Positions 17,830 through 25,059 of a DNA stretch of 44,302 nt are shown here, piece by piece. Numbering within the stretch: the first letter of the stretch is position 1; each line of letters begins with the position of its first letter. Position numbers and translations under genes: made by a program. The DNA is from DATLMR01 sp035634255 (GTDB taxonomy: Bacteria > Acidobacteriota > Blastocatellia > UBA7656). The stretch is taken from contig DASQDI010000121.1 in the NCBI GenBank assembly GCA_035634255.1, positions 1 through 44,302 on the forward strand, written 5' to 3'. The notes beneath the pieces are model-generated. The model saw only the letters and a list, made by a program, of their open reading frames with translations. It was not told the DNA's origin and did not search any database.

Positions 17830-17955
17830 CGTTCTACCCTATTCCCTCTCAAGTGAGTTAAATGATTAATGCGGCGATCTTTCTAGAAGCGAAGGCTGAC
17901 CGGCGGCGGGCGGGAGAGAACGCATGCCCGGGCCGCCGCCCCGCCTCGCCCGCCT

Positions 17956-19569
17956 TCACTTGTTCCCTATCAAAGCGAACACGTTACTGAGTATCAGGAC
18001 CTTGGTGAGAGCGAATATGGCGACGAGCGCGAGCGTGGTACCGACCGCCACCTGAAGCCGCAGGCGCATCGCGGCCTGTTTGCGCTCGGAGGGGCTCACG
18101 GTCTTCGGGATGGCCGCCAGAAGCGGGAGCCTCGTGTAGTACTCCACGTCCTTCACATCCTGCAGGGTGCTGAAGCGGCGGAACTCAAGCAGGAAAGCGA
18201 CCCCGACTCCCAGAGCCAGGCCCAAGAACGTCGAGAGGAGGAAGAGCAGGCGGCGGTTGGGCCAGAGGGGGACCTGGGGGAGGTTCGCCTGATCGAGCAC
18301 GCGGAACCGCTCGACCTTTTCGCTGCCGAGAGTCTGGCGCTTCAGCTCCGCGCCTTGGAGCTTAGAGAGCACTTCCTTGTAGGTCTGTTTGAGCCCGAGG
18401 TAATCCTGCGCCAGCCGCGCGGCCCCCGCGTCGCGTGACGCGGGTGAGGGCGCCGGGCCGACCGGGCCCGCGGGGGCGGCCGCGCGCGGGGGATTCGCCA
18501 TCTGGCGTTCGGCCGCGCGCGCGGTGACTTCGAGCTCGGCCTTGAGCCGGTTGCGCTCGGATTCGAGGGCCCTCAACTCCCGCATCTCGGGGGTCTGGCT
18601 CACCTGATCCGCGCCCTGCTGACGGGCCTCATTTATGGCGCGGTTGATGGAGGCGATCTGATCGTTGACGGCGATGACCCGAGGGTGCTTGTCGGTCAGC
18701 TCCTGCTGATTGATGAGATTGTCCCTCACGCCCTGAAGCTCTGCGCGCTTGGCGACGAGGGCTCCGAGCGTAGGGTTGTCGCGAAGTGGGGCGCTCTTCT
18801 TCTGCTGCTCGACGACCTGCCTCTGCTCCGATATGCGGCGGTCGAGGTCCGACATCTGCTGCTGAATCTTATACTGCTGGTCCTTGAGATTCTCGATGCT
18901 CATCTGCTGCGTGCGGATCGCTTCCAGAGAGACCCCGCCGCCGCGGACGCCCGCGCCCGCCGGCGCGATTGGCGCGTCCTCTTTGAGGTTCATCAGCCAC
19001 GGCCCCTTCTGTTCGAGGTCCCGAAGCTGGGAGGAGAGTTCGGCGGCCCTCTGCCGCAGCACGTCGGCTTCGCCGGAGGCCTGCGCCTCCATCGCCTTGA
19101 TGTTCTCTTCGATGAGCCCGTTCGCGAGCTCGGCCGTTACGAGCCGGGCCGTCTCCGGGTCTTGCGCGCGGTAGGAGATGGAGAAGGCGTCGGTGGTGTG
19201 CTCCCCGCTCGTGTTGACGTTCACGTCGATGGCCTGGCGCATGCCGTCGATGACCTGCTCGATGGGCGCGTTCTTCGCGAGCTGTTCCCGGTAGAGGCCG
19301 TGTTTGCCGATGATCTCTTCGAGCCGGGTGCGGCTGGTGACCTGCTGCCGGACGGTGGTCAGCCGCCGCGAGAGGTCGCGCTCGGACGAGCCTTCGCCCT
19401 GCTGCGACTCGACTATGATGAAGGTCGAAGACTCGAACACGTTGGGCAGCAGCTTTATGGCGATGGCGGAGGCGACCATGACGATGAAGGTCGGCACGAT
19501 GATGGCCAGCTTGCGGCGGCGCACCGCCCGAATATAGTCCGCGATGTTTCGAGGTCTTAGCGAATCCAT
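17956..19569 (-). CDS. Chain-length determinant (Wzz/GumC-like)
   Basis: This inner-membrane co-polymerase has an N-terminal helix (IIVPTFIVMVASAIAIKLL), a long periplasmic coiled coil rich in Glu, Gln and Arg (about residues 155-370), and a C-terminal helix pair: LLFLLSTFLGLALGVGVAF and, near the end, VAVGTTLALVAIFALTKVL. The proline-rich segment before the second helix is replaced by LPQVPLWPNRR. The kinase is encoded separately, as in PEP-CTERM-type loci. A GTG at 19575 is in frame, but GGAG sits about 9 bases before the ATG at 19569, which I chose. It is the first gene of the minus-strand EPS run. Confidence 0.9.
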   Translation of the reverse strand: MDSLRPRNIADYIRAVRRRKLAIIVPTFIVMVASAIAIKLLPNVFESSTFIIVESQQGEGSSERDLSRRLTTVRQQVTSRTRLEEIIGKHGLYREQLAKNAPIEQVIDGMRQAIDVNVNTSGEHTTDAFSISYRAQDPETARLVTAELANGLIEENIKAMEAQASGEADVLRQRAAELSSQLRDLEQKGPWLMNLKEDAPIAPAGAGVRGGGVSLEAIRTQQMSIENLKDQQYKIQQQMSDLDRRISEQRQVVEQQKKSAPLRDNPTLGALVAKRAELQGVRDNLINQQELTDKHPRVIAVNDQIASINRAINEARQQGADQVSQTPEMRELRALESERNRLKAELEVTARAAERQMANPPRAAAPAGPVGPAPSPASRDAGAARLAQDYLGLKQTYKEVLSKLQGAELKRQTLGSEKVERFRVLDQANLPQVPLWPNRRLLFLLSTFLGLALGVGVAFLLEFRRFSTLQDVKDVEYYTRLPLLAAIPKTVSPSERKQAAMRLRLQVAVGTTLALVAIFALTKVLILSNVFALIGNK

Positions 19570-19814
19570 GATCACTCGCTCCGCTCCGGCTCGTGGCCGG
19601 GCCCGAATATAATCTTTCGAAGTAACTCGCCATCACTCGGGTGACGGCCGGTAGCTCAGAGGGCGCGGTAAACCCGAAGCCCACTTTATGAAAGTATCAA
19701 TTACGCGGCCATTCCAGAGGCGAATCTTCCGACCCCGCTACCCGGCCGGGTTACGGGAAACGCATTGCGGCCGAAAGGCGCCGCCTCCCGCCCCATGCCC
19801 CGGATTAAATAGTG

Positions 19815-19843
19815 TTGACAACAATAAAGCCTTACCTTATAAA
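19815..19843 (+). promoter_or_regulatory. Consensus sigma-70 promoter
   Basis: TTGACA at 19815-19820 and TATAAA at 19838-19843 are separated by exactly 17 bases, an almost perfect housekeeping promoter in an AT-rich patch. Transcription would start near 19850 and run into the LuxR-type gene. Confidence 0.75.
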
Positions 19844-19849
19844 CGAGCC

Positions 19850-20080
19850 CGAAGCTACATTACGCCCTATTTGGACTTCGGCCTCTACGAGCGGCCCTCG
19901 GTGCCGAGCCGAGTAACATCACCGAAGGTGATGGCCGGACCAAAGCTCTGCTCTCATCAACTGCCAGGCATGCTTGCCCCTAAGAGATGAATCACATTGC
20001 CGAATTGTGAGATTGATTTGCCTGACAGCCAATACCTGTCTCGGCCTTTCACAGGCAAGAACAAAAAGAGGATTTTTTCT
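19850..20080 (+). promoter_or_regulatory. Long 5' leader of the LuxR-type gene
   Basis: If the promoter at 19815 is used, about 230 bases lie before the chosen ATG. They hold a perfect 7-bp hairpin, CATCACC/GGTGATG around GAA, at 19917-19933, and no convincing ORF. I could not match the leader to a known riboswitch. The remaining upstream bases (19570-19814) should also carry the EPS promoter on the other strand, but I see no consensus there. Confidence 0.45.
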
Positions 20081-20701
20081 ATGCTCGCTCAAGGGTCTTA
20101 TGTGTCCTCACCAATCGACCCCCCGATATCGCAGGGAACGGACAACCTTTATTGTCTGGCGACGGCGCTCGATGAGATCAACGAAGGCGTGATCTTTCTT
20201 AACTCCGAAGGGCAGTTGATATGGCACAACCGCGCGTTCGACAGGCTGCTGGTCGAGAATCGCGAAGGGCACCTGCTGGTGGCCGCGGTTATAGAATTCG
20301 CTTCGGATTATTACGGCGATCTTTACGAAGCCGAGGCGTCTCAACACTCGATGGACTCCATCATACGCGACGTGACCGTGGGCCGGATCGCGCACGAGCT
20401 CCACTGCACGTTGATGCCCAAAGGCATGCTCGGTCCCGAGAGCTACCTCTTATGCCTGGTGAAGCGCTCGGCCTCGCGGTGGTCCAGCTACCAGGAACAC
20501 CTGCGCCAGGCGTGGGGCCTGACCGAGCGCGAGGCCCAGGTGGCCGTCGAATGTCTCAGGGGCAAAAAGAACCTTGAGATCGCGGACCAGCTCAGAATAA
20601 GCGTCGAGACCGTGAACAAGCACCTCGACAAGGTCTACCAGAAGGCGGGCGTGCGCGGCCGCGCCGAACTCGCGTCTCGCATGCTCGACAGCGGCCTGTG
20701 A
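20081..20701 (+). CDS. PAS-LuxR transcriptional regulator
   Basis: This 206-residue regulator has a PAS-like sensor at about residues 20-120 (INEGVIFLNSEGQLIWHNRA) and a LuxR/FixJ-type HTH at the C-terminus (LTEREAQVAVECLRGKKNLE, then ADQLRISVETVNKHLDKVY). A TTG at 19997 would add 28 residues, but AAAGAGGA lies 9 bases before the ATG at 20081, so I prefer the shorter form. There is no receiver domain, so signalling would be through the PAS pocket or partner proteins. It is divergent from the EPS operon and driven by a strong promoter, so control of EPS is plausible but inferred. Confidence 0.85.
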   Translation: MLAQGSYVSSPIDPPISQGTDNLYCLATALDEINEGVIFLNSEGQLIWHNRAFDRLLVENREGHLLVAAVIEFASDYYGDLYEAEASQHSMDSIIRDVTVGRIAHELHCTLMPKGMLGPESYLLCLVKRSASRWSSYQEHLRQAWGLTEREAQVAVECLRGKKNLEIADQLRISVETVNKHLDKVYQKAGVRGRAELASRMLDSGL

Positions 20702-20796
20702 CCGAAGCGCCCTGATGTAACCCACTCCCGATGTTCGACCGCTCCTGAACCGAAATCCCCCGCACACTTGAAGAGACGATTCAACCTTTCAGGGTA

Positions 20797-20831
20797 AGGC
20801 TCCGGCCGCGGATGCCGCGGAGTCGGAGCCT
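20797..20831. repeat. Strong GC hairpin between luxR-type and pqqD-like genes
   Basis: AGGCTCCG (20797-20804) pairs with CGGAGCCT (20824-20831), and an inner CCGCGG pairs with CCGCGG around ATG. No T-run follows, so it is not a standard terminator. It could attenuate read-through into the next gene. Confidence 0.5.
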
Positions 20832-20883
20832 CGACCGCCCGCCGCTCTTGCGCGAAAAGGGCCGGGGGCTTATTTTTAGTCTG

Positions 20884-21153
20884 ATGCAGATAGAGAAATC
20901 CCCATCGACCGTCTTCAATCTTCTCGAAGACAAAACGGGCGTGTTGTTGAACCTGGACACCCTCATCTATTACAGCCTGAACCGCACGGGCGCGGCCATC
21001 TGGCAGCAGATCGAAATCGAGAAGCAGGTGACACTCGACGACCTCGCCCGCTACGTGTGCGAGCAGTTCGCCGTCGACGAAGCCTCGGCGCGCGAGCATA
21101 CCCGCGCGTTCGTCGACCGGCTCTCGGACCTTAAGATGATCCACGCGCGCTGA
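20884..21153 (+). CDS. PqqD-like peptide-binding protein
   Basis: This 89-residue protein has the PqqD/RRE fold pattern: GVLLNLDTLIYYSLNRTG, AAIWQQIE and a C-terminal winged-helix part ending FVDRLSDLKMIHAR. In RiPP pathways this domain (RRE) binds leader peptides for a radical SAM or other maturase, and in some EPS loci stand-alone PqqD proteins accompany HprK-related kinases. No such partner is visible here. The frame opens further upstream at 20812, but the ATG at 20884 starts where the family's conserved part begins. The ribosome site is weak. Family call good, role unknown. Confidence 0.78.
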   Translation: MQIEKSPSTVFNLLEDKTGVLLNLDTLIYYSLNRTGAAIWQQIEIEKQVTLDDLARYVCEQFAVDEASAREHTRAFVDRLSDLKMIHAR

Positions 21154-21333
21154 GCGGGCGGCCCTGTAATCCGGTCAAAGTGACGCCGATTGTCATCCGA
21201 GCGTTCCGGAAATTGTTACCCCATTCGGGGGCGTAAAACCCAAATGCAAAATTATAAAGACTTAAGGTTACCCGAACAGGTTCTCGGAGATGGCACGGGC
21301 GTTGCCAAGTAGCAGGCGTAGCTCAAAAGGCTG

Positions 21334-21456
21334 CAACAGAGACCGAGATCACGGGGGCGATGTCGGTCTCTGTTGAAACTGAGAGAAGTGACAGAAGTAC
21401 TTTGGAAAGCCACGAAGGTCGGGGTGACGGGGGCCACACCGACTTTTGTGGCTTCC
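21334..21456. ncRNA. Candidate structured RNA: twin hairpins with identical loops
   Basis: Two adjacent hairpins share one architecture. Hairpin A: CAACAGAGACCGA (21334-21346) pairs perfectly with 21363-21375; then comes a 1x1 G/G mismatch, a 3-bp helix ATC/GAT and the loop ACGGGGGC (21351-21358). Hairpin B: 21404-21422 pairs with 21439-21456 (18 bp, one bulged A, two G-U); then a 1x1 G/A mismatch, a 3-bp helix GTG/CAC and the same loop ACGGGGGC (21427-21434). The stems are unrelated in sequence, so structure and loop, not ancestry of the stems, are what is shared. On the minus strand the loops read GCCCCCGT, recalling the C-rich loops of actinobacterial 6C RNA. The strand is undecided, and no terminator T-run follows on either. 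Confidence 0.6.
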
Positions 21457-21511
21457 TTCATCTGGGAAGCATGTTCAGAAGGTATTCGCGCTCCCTTAAC
21501 TGATCCGTAAC

Positions 21512-21556
21512 CGCCTCTGTGTACAATCGCAAAGTGATCTCAATACAGAGGAGGCG
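21512..21556 (+). promoter_or_regulatory. Possible Shine-Dalgarno-sequestering hairpin
   Basis: CGCCTCTGT (21512-21520) can pair with ACAGAGGAGGCG (21545-21556), leaving three bulged bases. The right arm contains the AGAGGAGG ribosome site of the micro-gene at 21563, so pairing would hide it. Confidence 0.45.
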
Positions 21557-21562
21557 ATTTGT

Positions 21563-21745
21563 ATGTCAGCCGTGATCTCAAACATCCACGCTTTTTATAC
21601 GGGTCAAACCGTGCGGACCGACTTCGGCCAGGGAATAGTCTCTGCCGTCAGCTACATCGATTCCGTACTCTACGTGAGCCTGAGCAGAGAGCCGTCGGCC
21701 CTGTACATTTTCCGTCCCGAACAGGTGGAAGCGCTCGCTTCCTGA
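21563..21745 (+). CDS. Small protein, SH3-like strand pattern, unknown function
   Basis: This 60-residue ORF has an excellent ribosome site (AGAGGAGG, 8 bases before ATG). The sequence VRTDFGQGIVSAVSYIDSVL, then YVSLSREPSAL, alternates in the way of a small beta barrel; T-x-FG-x-G-x-V patterns occur in SH3-like/KOW-type folds. I do not recognise the family. An overlapping TTG frame at 21559 is a shadow. A second micro-gene follows 21 bases after the stop, so the two may be co-translated. The leader can fold over the ribosome site. Confidence 0.6.
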   Translation: MSAVISNIHAFYTGQTVRTDFGQGIVSAVSYIDSVLYVSLSREPSALYIFRPEQVEALAS

Positions 21746-21766
21746 GGCCTGTCGCCGGAGGTTAAT

Positions 21767-21898
21767 ATGGAGTTTATGACCATTACTGGAATAGCAGAGA
21801 GCCGCCGCTATATCGCCATCTACCGTAAATGGTTTAACGAAAAGCTCGGAGCCTGGGAACTGGAACTGGTCCCCGGCACTCTCAGATGGATCAATTGA
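21767..21898 (+). CDS. Micro-ORF of 43 residues
   Basis: GGAGGT at 21757-21762 precedes an ATG at 21767 (4 bases) and a second in-frame ATG at 21776 (13 bases). The product (ESRRYIAIYRKWFNEKLGAW in the middle, ending LRWIN) is basic and rich in Trp, Tyr and Arg. It shares no family I know. The strong ribosome site and tandem placement behind the 60-residue gene are the support; the short length is the main doubt. Confidence 0.45.
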   Translation: MEFMTITGIAESRRYIAIYRKWFNEKLGAWELELVPGTLRWIN

Positions 21899-22191
21899 TT
21901 TGAATCCTCAATAATCTCACGCCTTCAAATAATTCCGACCTCTTCGCCCCGCTTAATAACCATCTTCTTTTCTCTGTCTTCCCTTGGCCCATTCAACTTA
22001 AGTTAATATTTACCGCATTTGAAGGCCGACACTTCAAGTAAATACTATTGTTTTAAAAAAAATTATCGACGAGGAATTATTTAAGAATCAAGGACTTACG
22101 GGAAAATAGGGAAATTTCGGGCGGGAGCTAACATTTTACTTTAACTTTTTTCTTGCATGGTGTTGAAAGGTATGATACAAACTGTCTCCGT

Positions 22192-22234
22192 AAACAACAC
22201 CGCTTTATGTTCCTGCCATAAAGCGGTACTGTTT
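22192..22234. repeat. Long inverted repeat (hairpin)
   Basis: ACCGCTTTATG (22199-22209) pairs perfectly with CATAAAGCGGT (22217-22227) around TTCCTGC. After a 2x2 internal loop, AAACA and TGTTT extend it to 16 bp. With a TGTTT tail it could act as a weak terminator or as an RNA element. Confidence 0.6.
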
Positions 22235-22254
22235 CAGCGGTGCGTCGGGGTTTG

Positions 22255-22285
22255 GAACATTCAGCAAGGGGGCTACTGGATGTTC
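22255..22285. repeat. Hairpin with G-rich loop
   Basis: GAACATTCAG (22255-22264) pairs with CTGGATGTTC (22276-22285), 10 bp with one G-U, around CAAGGGGGCTA. The decamer CAAGGGGGCT recurs at 22285-22294. The GGGGGC core is the one in the twin-hairpin loops 0.8 kb upstream. Confidence 0.5.
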
Positions 22286-22723
22286 AAGGGGGCTTGTCGA
22301 TTAGACGACCTGGCGCACCGCACTATAATACTCATCTACCCCTGCTTAGTCAACAACTTCTTTATACGGCATTATTCCGCTCCCGTCCGTTTTCTGCTCC
22401 GTCTCGCGTTCCCTGTCCCAGGATTTTAAGCAGGTAATCTATTGTTATCCCTTGTGATCCGCCGGGCTCCGCCCAGTTTGTTCCCACCGGAAAATTCCAG
22501 GCAGGCCGTATCCTCCGAGGCGTAAAGAAGCAAAGCTATCTTTGAGGGCTTGGATTGACAATAGTTTGAGCCCTATGCTAAAAGCATCTGCGACACGTTG
22601 CGTTGGGTTTAAATCGGCAGCATTCTTTTATCAAGATAAGAGCAGTCAAGATCGAGTTGTACGAGTTTCAGAAGGCTTCACGGCTATTTTTCTGCGCGCT
22701 TAATCGACAGTTTGGATTAACTA

Positions 22724-23746
22724 ATGGCAGACGAGAATAAAGACACCCCCGAAAGCCACAACGACGGGCAGGAAGAGAAGGGGCGCGAGGGCGACGGCCG
22801 GCCGGCCGGCTCACCCGAGGGAGGGCCGCCCAAGGGCTCCGAAGTCGGGGCCGATGTGCCCGAGAAGGCGCAGCCGCTCCCGCCCGAGGCCGGGGCGGTA
22901 GACCCCGCGGCCGAAGTCGAAGAGAAGGTGAAGCCGGGGCTCACTCCGGGCGAAGAGGTGAAGACGGAAGCCAAGGCGGAGAACGCCCTGCCGGGCGTGG
23001 AGAAGCCGTCGAAGACGCCCATGGTCGAAGGGGCGAGCGCCGAGGGGGGCGAGCCGCCCGCCGCCAAAGAGCCCCCGCCCGCCCGACCCGCGCCGCCGCG
23101 CGCGCCCGCGTCCGAGAAGGCGCCCCCCCCGAAAGCGGCTCCGGCGGCCGGTCACAAGCCAGCCCCGCCCGCGAAGAAGGGGCCGTCGATCACCTCCGAC
23201 ATCACCGACGACCCGCTCATCAATCGAATCAGGGACCGATTCAGCGGGGCCATCACCGAGGCGGTCGCGACGCTCGGGCAGCAGATCATCCGCGTGAATA
23301 GAGAGTCTTACCTCGAACTCTGCCGCTTCCTCCACGACGACGGGGAGGCCTCGTTCGACATGTGCACGGACCTGACGGCGATCCACTGGCCCGAGCGCGC
23401 GGGCGAAGAGTTCGACGTGGTCGTCCTCCTCTATTCGGTGGCGAAGAACCGCAGGCTGCGCGTCAAGACCGCGCTCGCCGAAAACGCCGCGTGCCCGAGC
23501 GTCACGCACATCTGGGCGGGGGCGGACTGGATGGAGCGCGAGGTCTACGACATGTTCGGCATTCGGTTTGACGGGCACCCCGACCTCAGGCGCATACTTC
23601 TACCTGTAGACTGGCCGGGCCATCCCCTTCGCAAAGAGTATCCGATAGAGTATCGTGATAACGAGTGGACCGACAGGCACATCGAGTACCGCGAGATCGA
23701 CTACGACACGAGCCTGATCGACGTGAAGTACTCGGAGCGCAGGTGA
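22724..23746 (+). CDS. nuoC: NADH-quinone oxidoreductase subunit C with long N-terminal extension
   Basis: The C-terminal part (from about residue 155) is NuoC, a peripheral-arm subunit of complex I that packs with NuoD. It shows WAGADWMEREVYDMFGIRF, GHPDLRRILLPVDWPGHPLR and KEYPIEY, all conserved. The first 150 residues are a low-complexity, Pro/Ala/Glu/Lys-rich tail with runs such as PPPARPAPPRAPASEKAPPP; typical NuoC lacks it. No ribosome site is obvious before the ATG at 22724, and no good alternative start is nearer the domain. It is the first gene of the operon; nuoA and nuoB are not upstream. Confidence 0.92.
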   Translation: MADENKDTPESHNDGQEEKGREGDGRPAGSPEGGPPKGSEVGADVPEKAQPLPPEAGAVDPAAEVEEKVKPGLTPGEEVKTEAKAENALPGVEKPSKTPMVEGASAEGGEPPAAKEPPPARPAPPRAPASEKAPPPKAAPAAGHKPAPPAKKGPSITSDITDDPLINRIRDRFSGAITEAVATLGQQIIRVNRESYLELCRFLHDDGEASFDMCTDLTAIHWPERAGEEFDVVVLLYSVAKNRRLRVKTALAENAACPSVTHIWAGADWMEREVYDMFGIRFDGHPDLRRILLPVDWPGHPLRKEYPIEYRDNEWTDRHIEYREIDYDTSLIDVKYSERR

Positions 23747-23834
23747 AGCCCGGATAAAAAGTAAGGCATGAGATTTATCAAGGCCGGGCGCAACCTTTAA
23801 TTCTGAATCCGCGTCCGGCACCAATCGAGTTGAT

Positions 23835-24968
23835 ATGCAAGAGCGAGACGTGACCAAGGGCCAGGAGACCCTCTTCGACACCGAAGAGATGGTGCTCAAC
23901 ATGGGGCCGCAGCACCCTTCCACGCACGGGGTGCTGCGCGTCCTCCTGAAGCTCGACGGCGAGACCGTCACCGACCTCGACTGCGACATCGGCTACCTGC
24001 ACAGGGGCGTCGAGAAGATCGCCGAGCACGACACCTACGCGATGATCACGCCCTACTGGGACCGGCTCGATTACGTCGCGGCCGTGTCGAACGACCTAGT
24101 CTACGTGGAGGCGGTCGAGAAGCTGCTTCAGGTCGAAGTGCCCCGCCGCGCCGAATACCTCCGCGTGATACTGACCGAGCTCCAAAGGATTGCGTCGCAC
24201 CTGTTGTGGCTCGGCACGCACGCCATAGACATCGGGGCCGTCACCGTGCTCCTGTACGCCTTCCGCGAGCGCGAAGAGATTCTCAAGATATTCGAGGACT
24301 TCATAGGCGCGCGGCTCACCGCCCACGCCTTCCGCATCGGGGGGCTGTGGTGGGACGCCTACCCGGAGTTCGTCGCGCGCGTCCGCGAGTTCCTGAAGAT
24401 CATCCCGGGCCGCATCGACGAGTACGAGACGCTCCTGAACACCAACAGGATATGGCTCAGCCGCACGGTCGGCATAGGCGTCCTTTCCGCCGAAGAGGCG
24501 ATCAACCTCAGCCTCACGGGGCCCGCGCTCCGGGGGTCGGGCGTCAGCTACGACCTGCGCAAGGCCCAGCCCTACTCCGCGTACCCGGAGTTCGATTTCG
24601 AAATCCCCTTGGGCGAGAACGGGGACACGTACGACCGCTACCTCGTGCGCATGGCCGAGATGCGGCAGTCCGTGTCGATCATCGAGCAGGCCCTCGACGG
24701 GCTGCCCGAAGGCCCCGTGATGGCCAAGGTGCCGAAGGTGATCAAGCCGCCGGTCGGGGAGGTCTACCACTCCATCGAATCGCCCAAGGGCGAGATCGGC
24801 GCCTATCTCGTGAGCGACGGCACGGGCAAGCCCTACCGCATGCGCGTGCGCCCGCCGTCGTACATAAATCTGCAGTCGCTCAAGCGCATGAGCATAGGGC
24901 ACCTTGTCGCCGACGTGGTGGCAATCATCGGCACGATAGACATCGTGCTTGGCGAAGTGGACAGGTAA
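23835..24968 (+). CDS. nuoD: NADH-quinone oxidoreductase subunit D
   Basis: This 377-residue subunit, with NuoB, forms the quinone-binding cavity of complex I. It opens with MVLNMGPQHPSTHGVLRVLL, which carries the conserved quinone-pocket His in STHG. GYLHRGVEKIAEHDTY, MAEMRQSVSIIEQ, VYHSIESPKGEIGAYLVSDG and the terminal DIVLGEVDR are all present, so it is complete although a little shorter than the usual 390-410. It is 88 bases after nuoC. nuoE, nuoF and nuoG, which often follow nuoD, are absent. Confidence 0.96.
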   Translation: MQERDVTKGQETLFDTEEMVLNMGPQHPSTHGVLRVLLKLDGETVTDLDCDIGYLHRGVEKIAEHDTYAMITPYWDRLDYVAAVSNDLVYVEAVEKLLQVEVPRRAEYLRVILTELQRIASHLLWLGTHAIDIGAVTVLLYAFREREEILKIFEDFIGARLTAHAFRIGGLWWDAYPEFVARVREFLKIIPGRIDEYETLLNTNRIWLSRTVGIGVLSAEEAINLSLTGPALRGSGVSYDLRKAQPYSAYPEFDFEIPLGENGDTYDRYLVRMAEMRQSVSIIEQALDGLPEGPVMAKVPKVIKPPVGEVYHSIESPKGEIGAYLVSDGTGKPYRMRVRPPSYINLQSLKRMSIGHLVADVVAIIGTIDIVLGEVDR

Positions 24969-25059
24969 TTAAGAATTTTGAGCCGCGAATTAGCTGCCCG
25001 GTCGTCCGCTCTCATCTTCACCTGATTCGGGCCTCAAAATTCCCGACCCGGTTGGTACT

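Larger units (their letters stand above)
21154..21562. other. Non-coding stretch around the twin hairpins
   Basis: I see no convincing ORF in these 409 bases. Besides the twin hairpins it holds a minor one near 21214-21236 (TTAC/GTAA and CCCC/GGGG) and a TATAAT-like element on the minus strand near 21250. The last 50 bases form the leader of the first micro-gene. Confidence 0.5.
21899..22723. other. AT-rich intergenic region before the nuo operon
   Basis: These 825 bases are AT-richer than the flanks and hold no ORF that I trust; frames at 22157-22437 lack codon bias and ribosome sites. Strong inverted repeats lie at 22192-22234 and 22255-22285. A TTGACA at 22555-22560 could belong to a nuo promoter, but the best -10 (TATGCT) is only 13 bases away. 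A small hairpin, CTTTTATC/GATAAGAG, lies near 22630-22647. Confidence 0.5.

Noticed and set aside
19648..19690. GGCCGGTAGCTCAGAGGG resembling a tRNA D-arm
   Set aside because: No anticodon or T-arm can be folded around it.
16774..19858. GCCCGAAGCTAC occurring near 16775 and 19847
   Set aside because: Repeated 12-mers are expected by chance in 44 kb.
22157..22437. Overlapping ORFs of 90 and 65 residues before nuoC
   Set aside because: No ribosome site, no codon bias and strong inverted repeats inside them.
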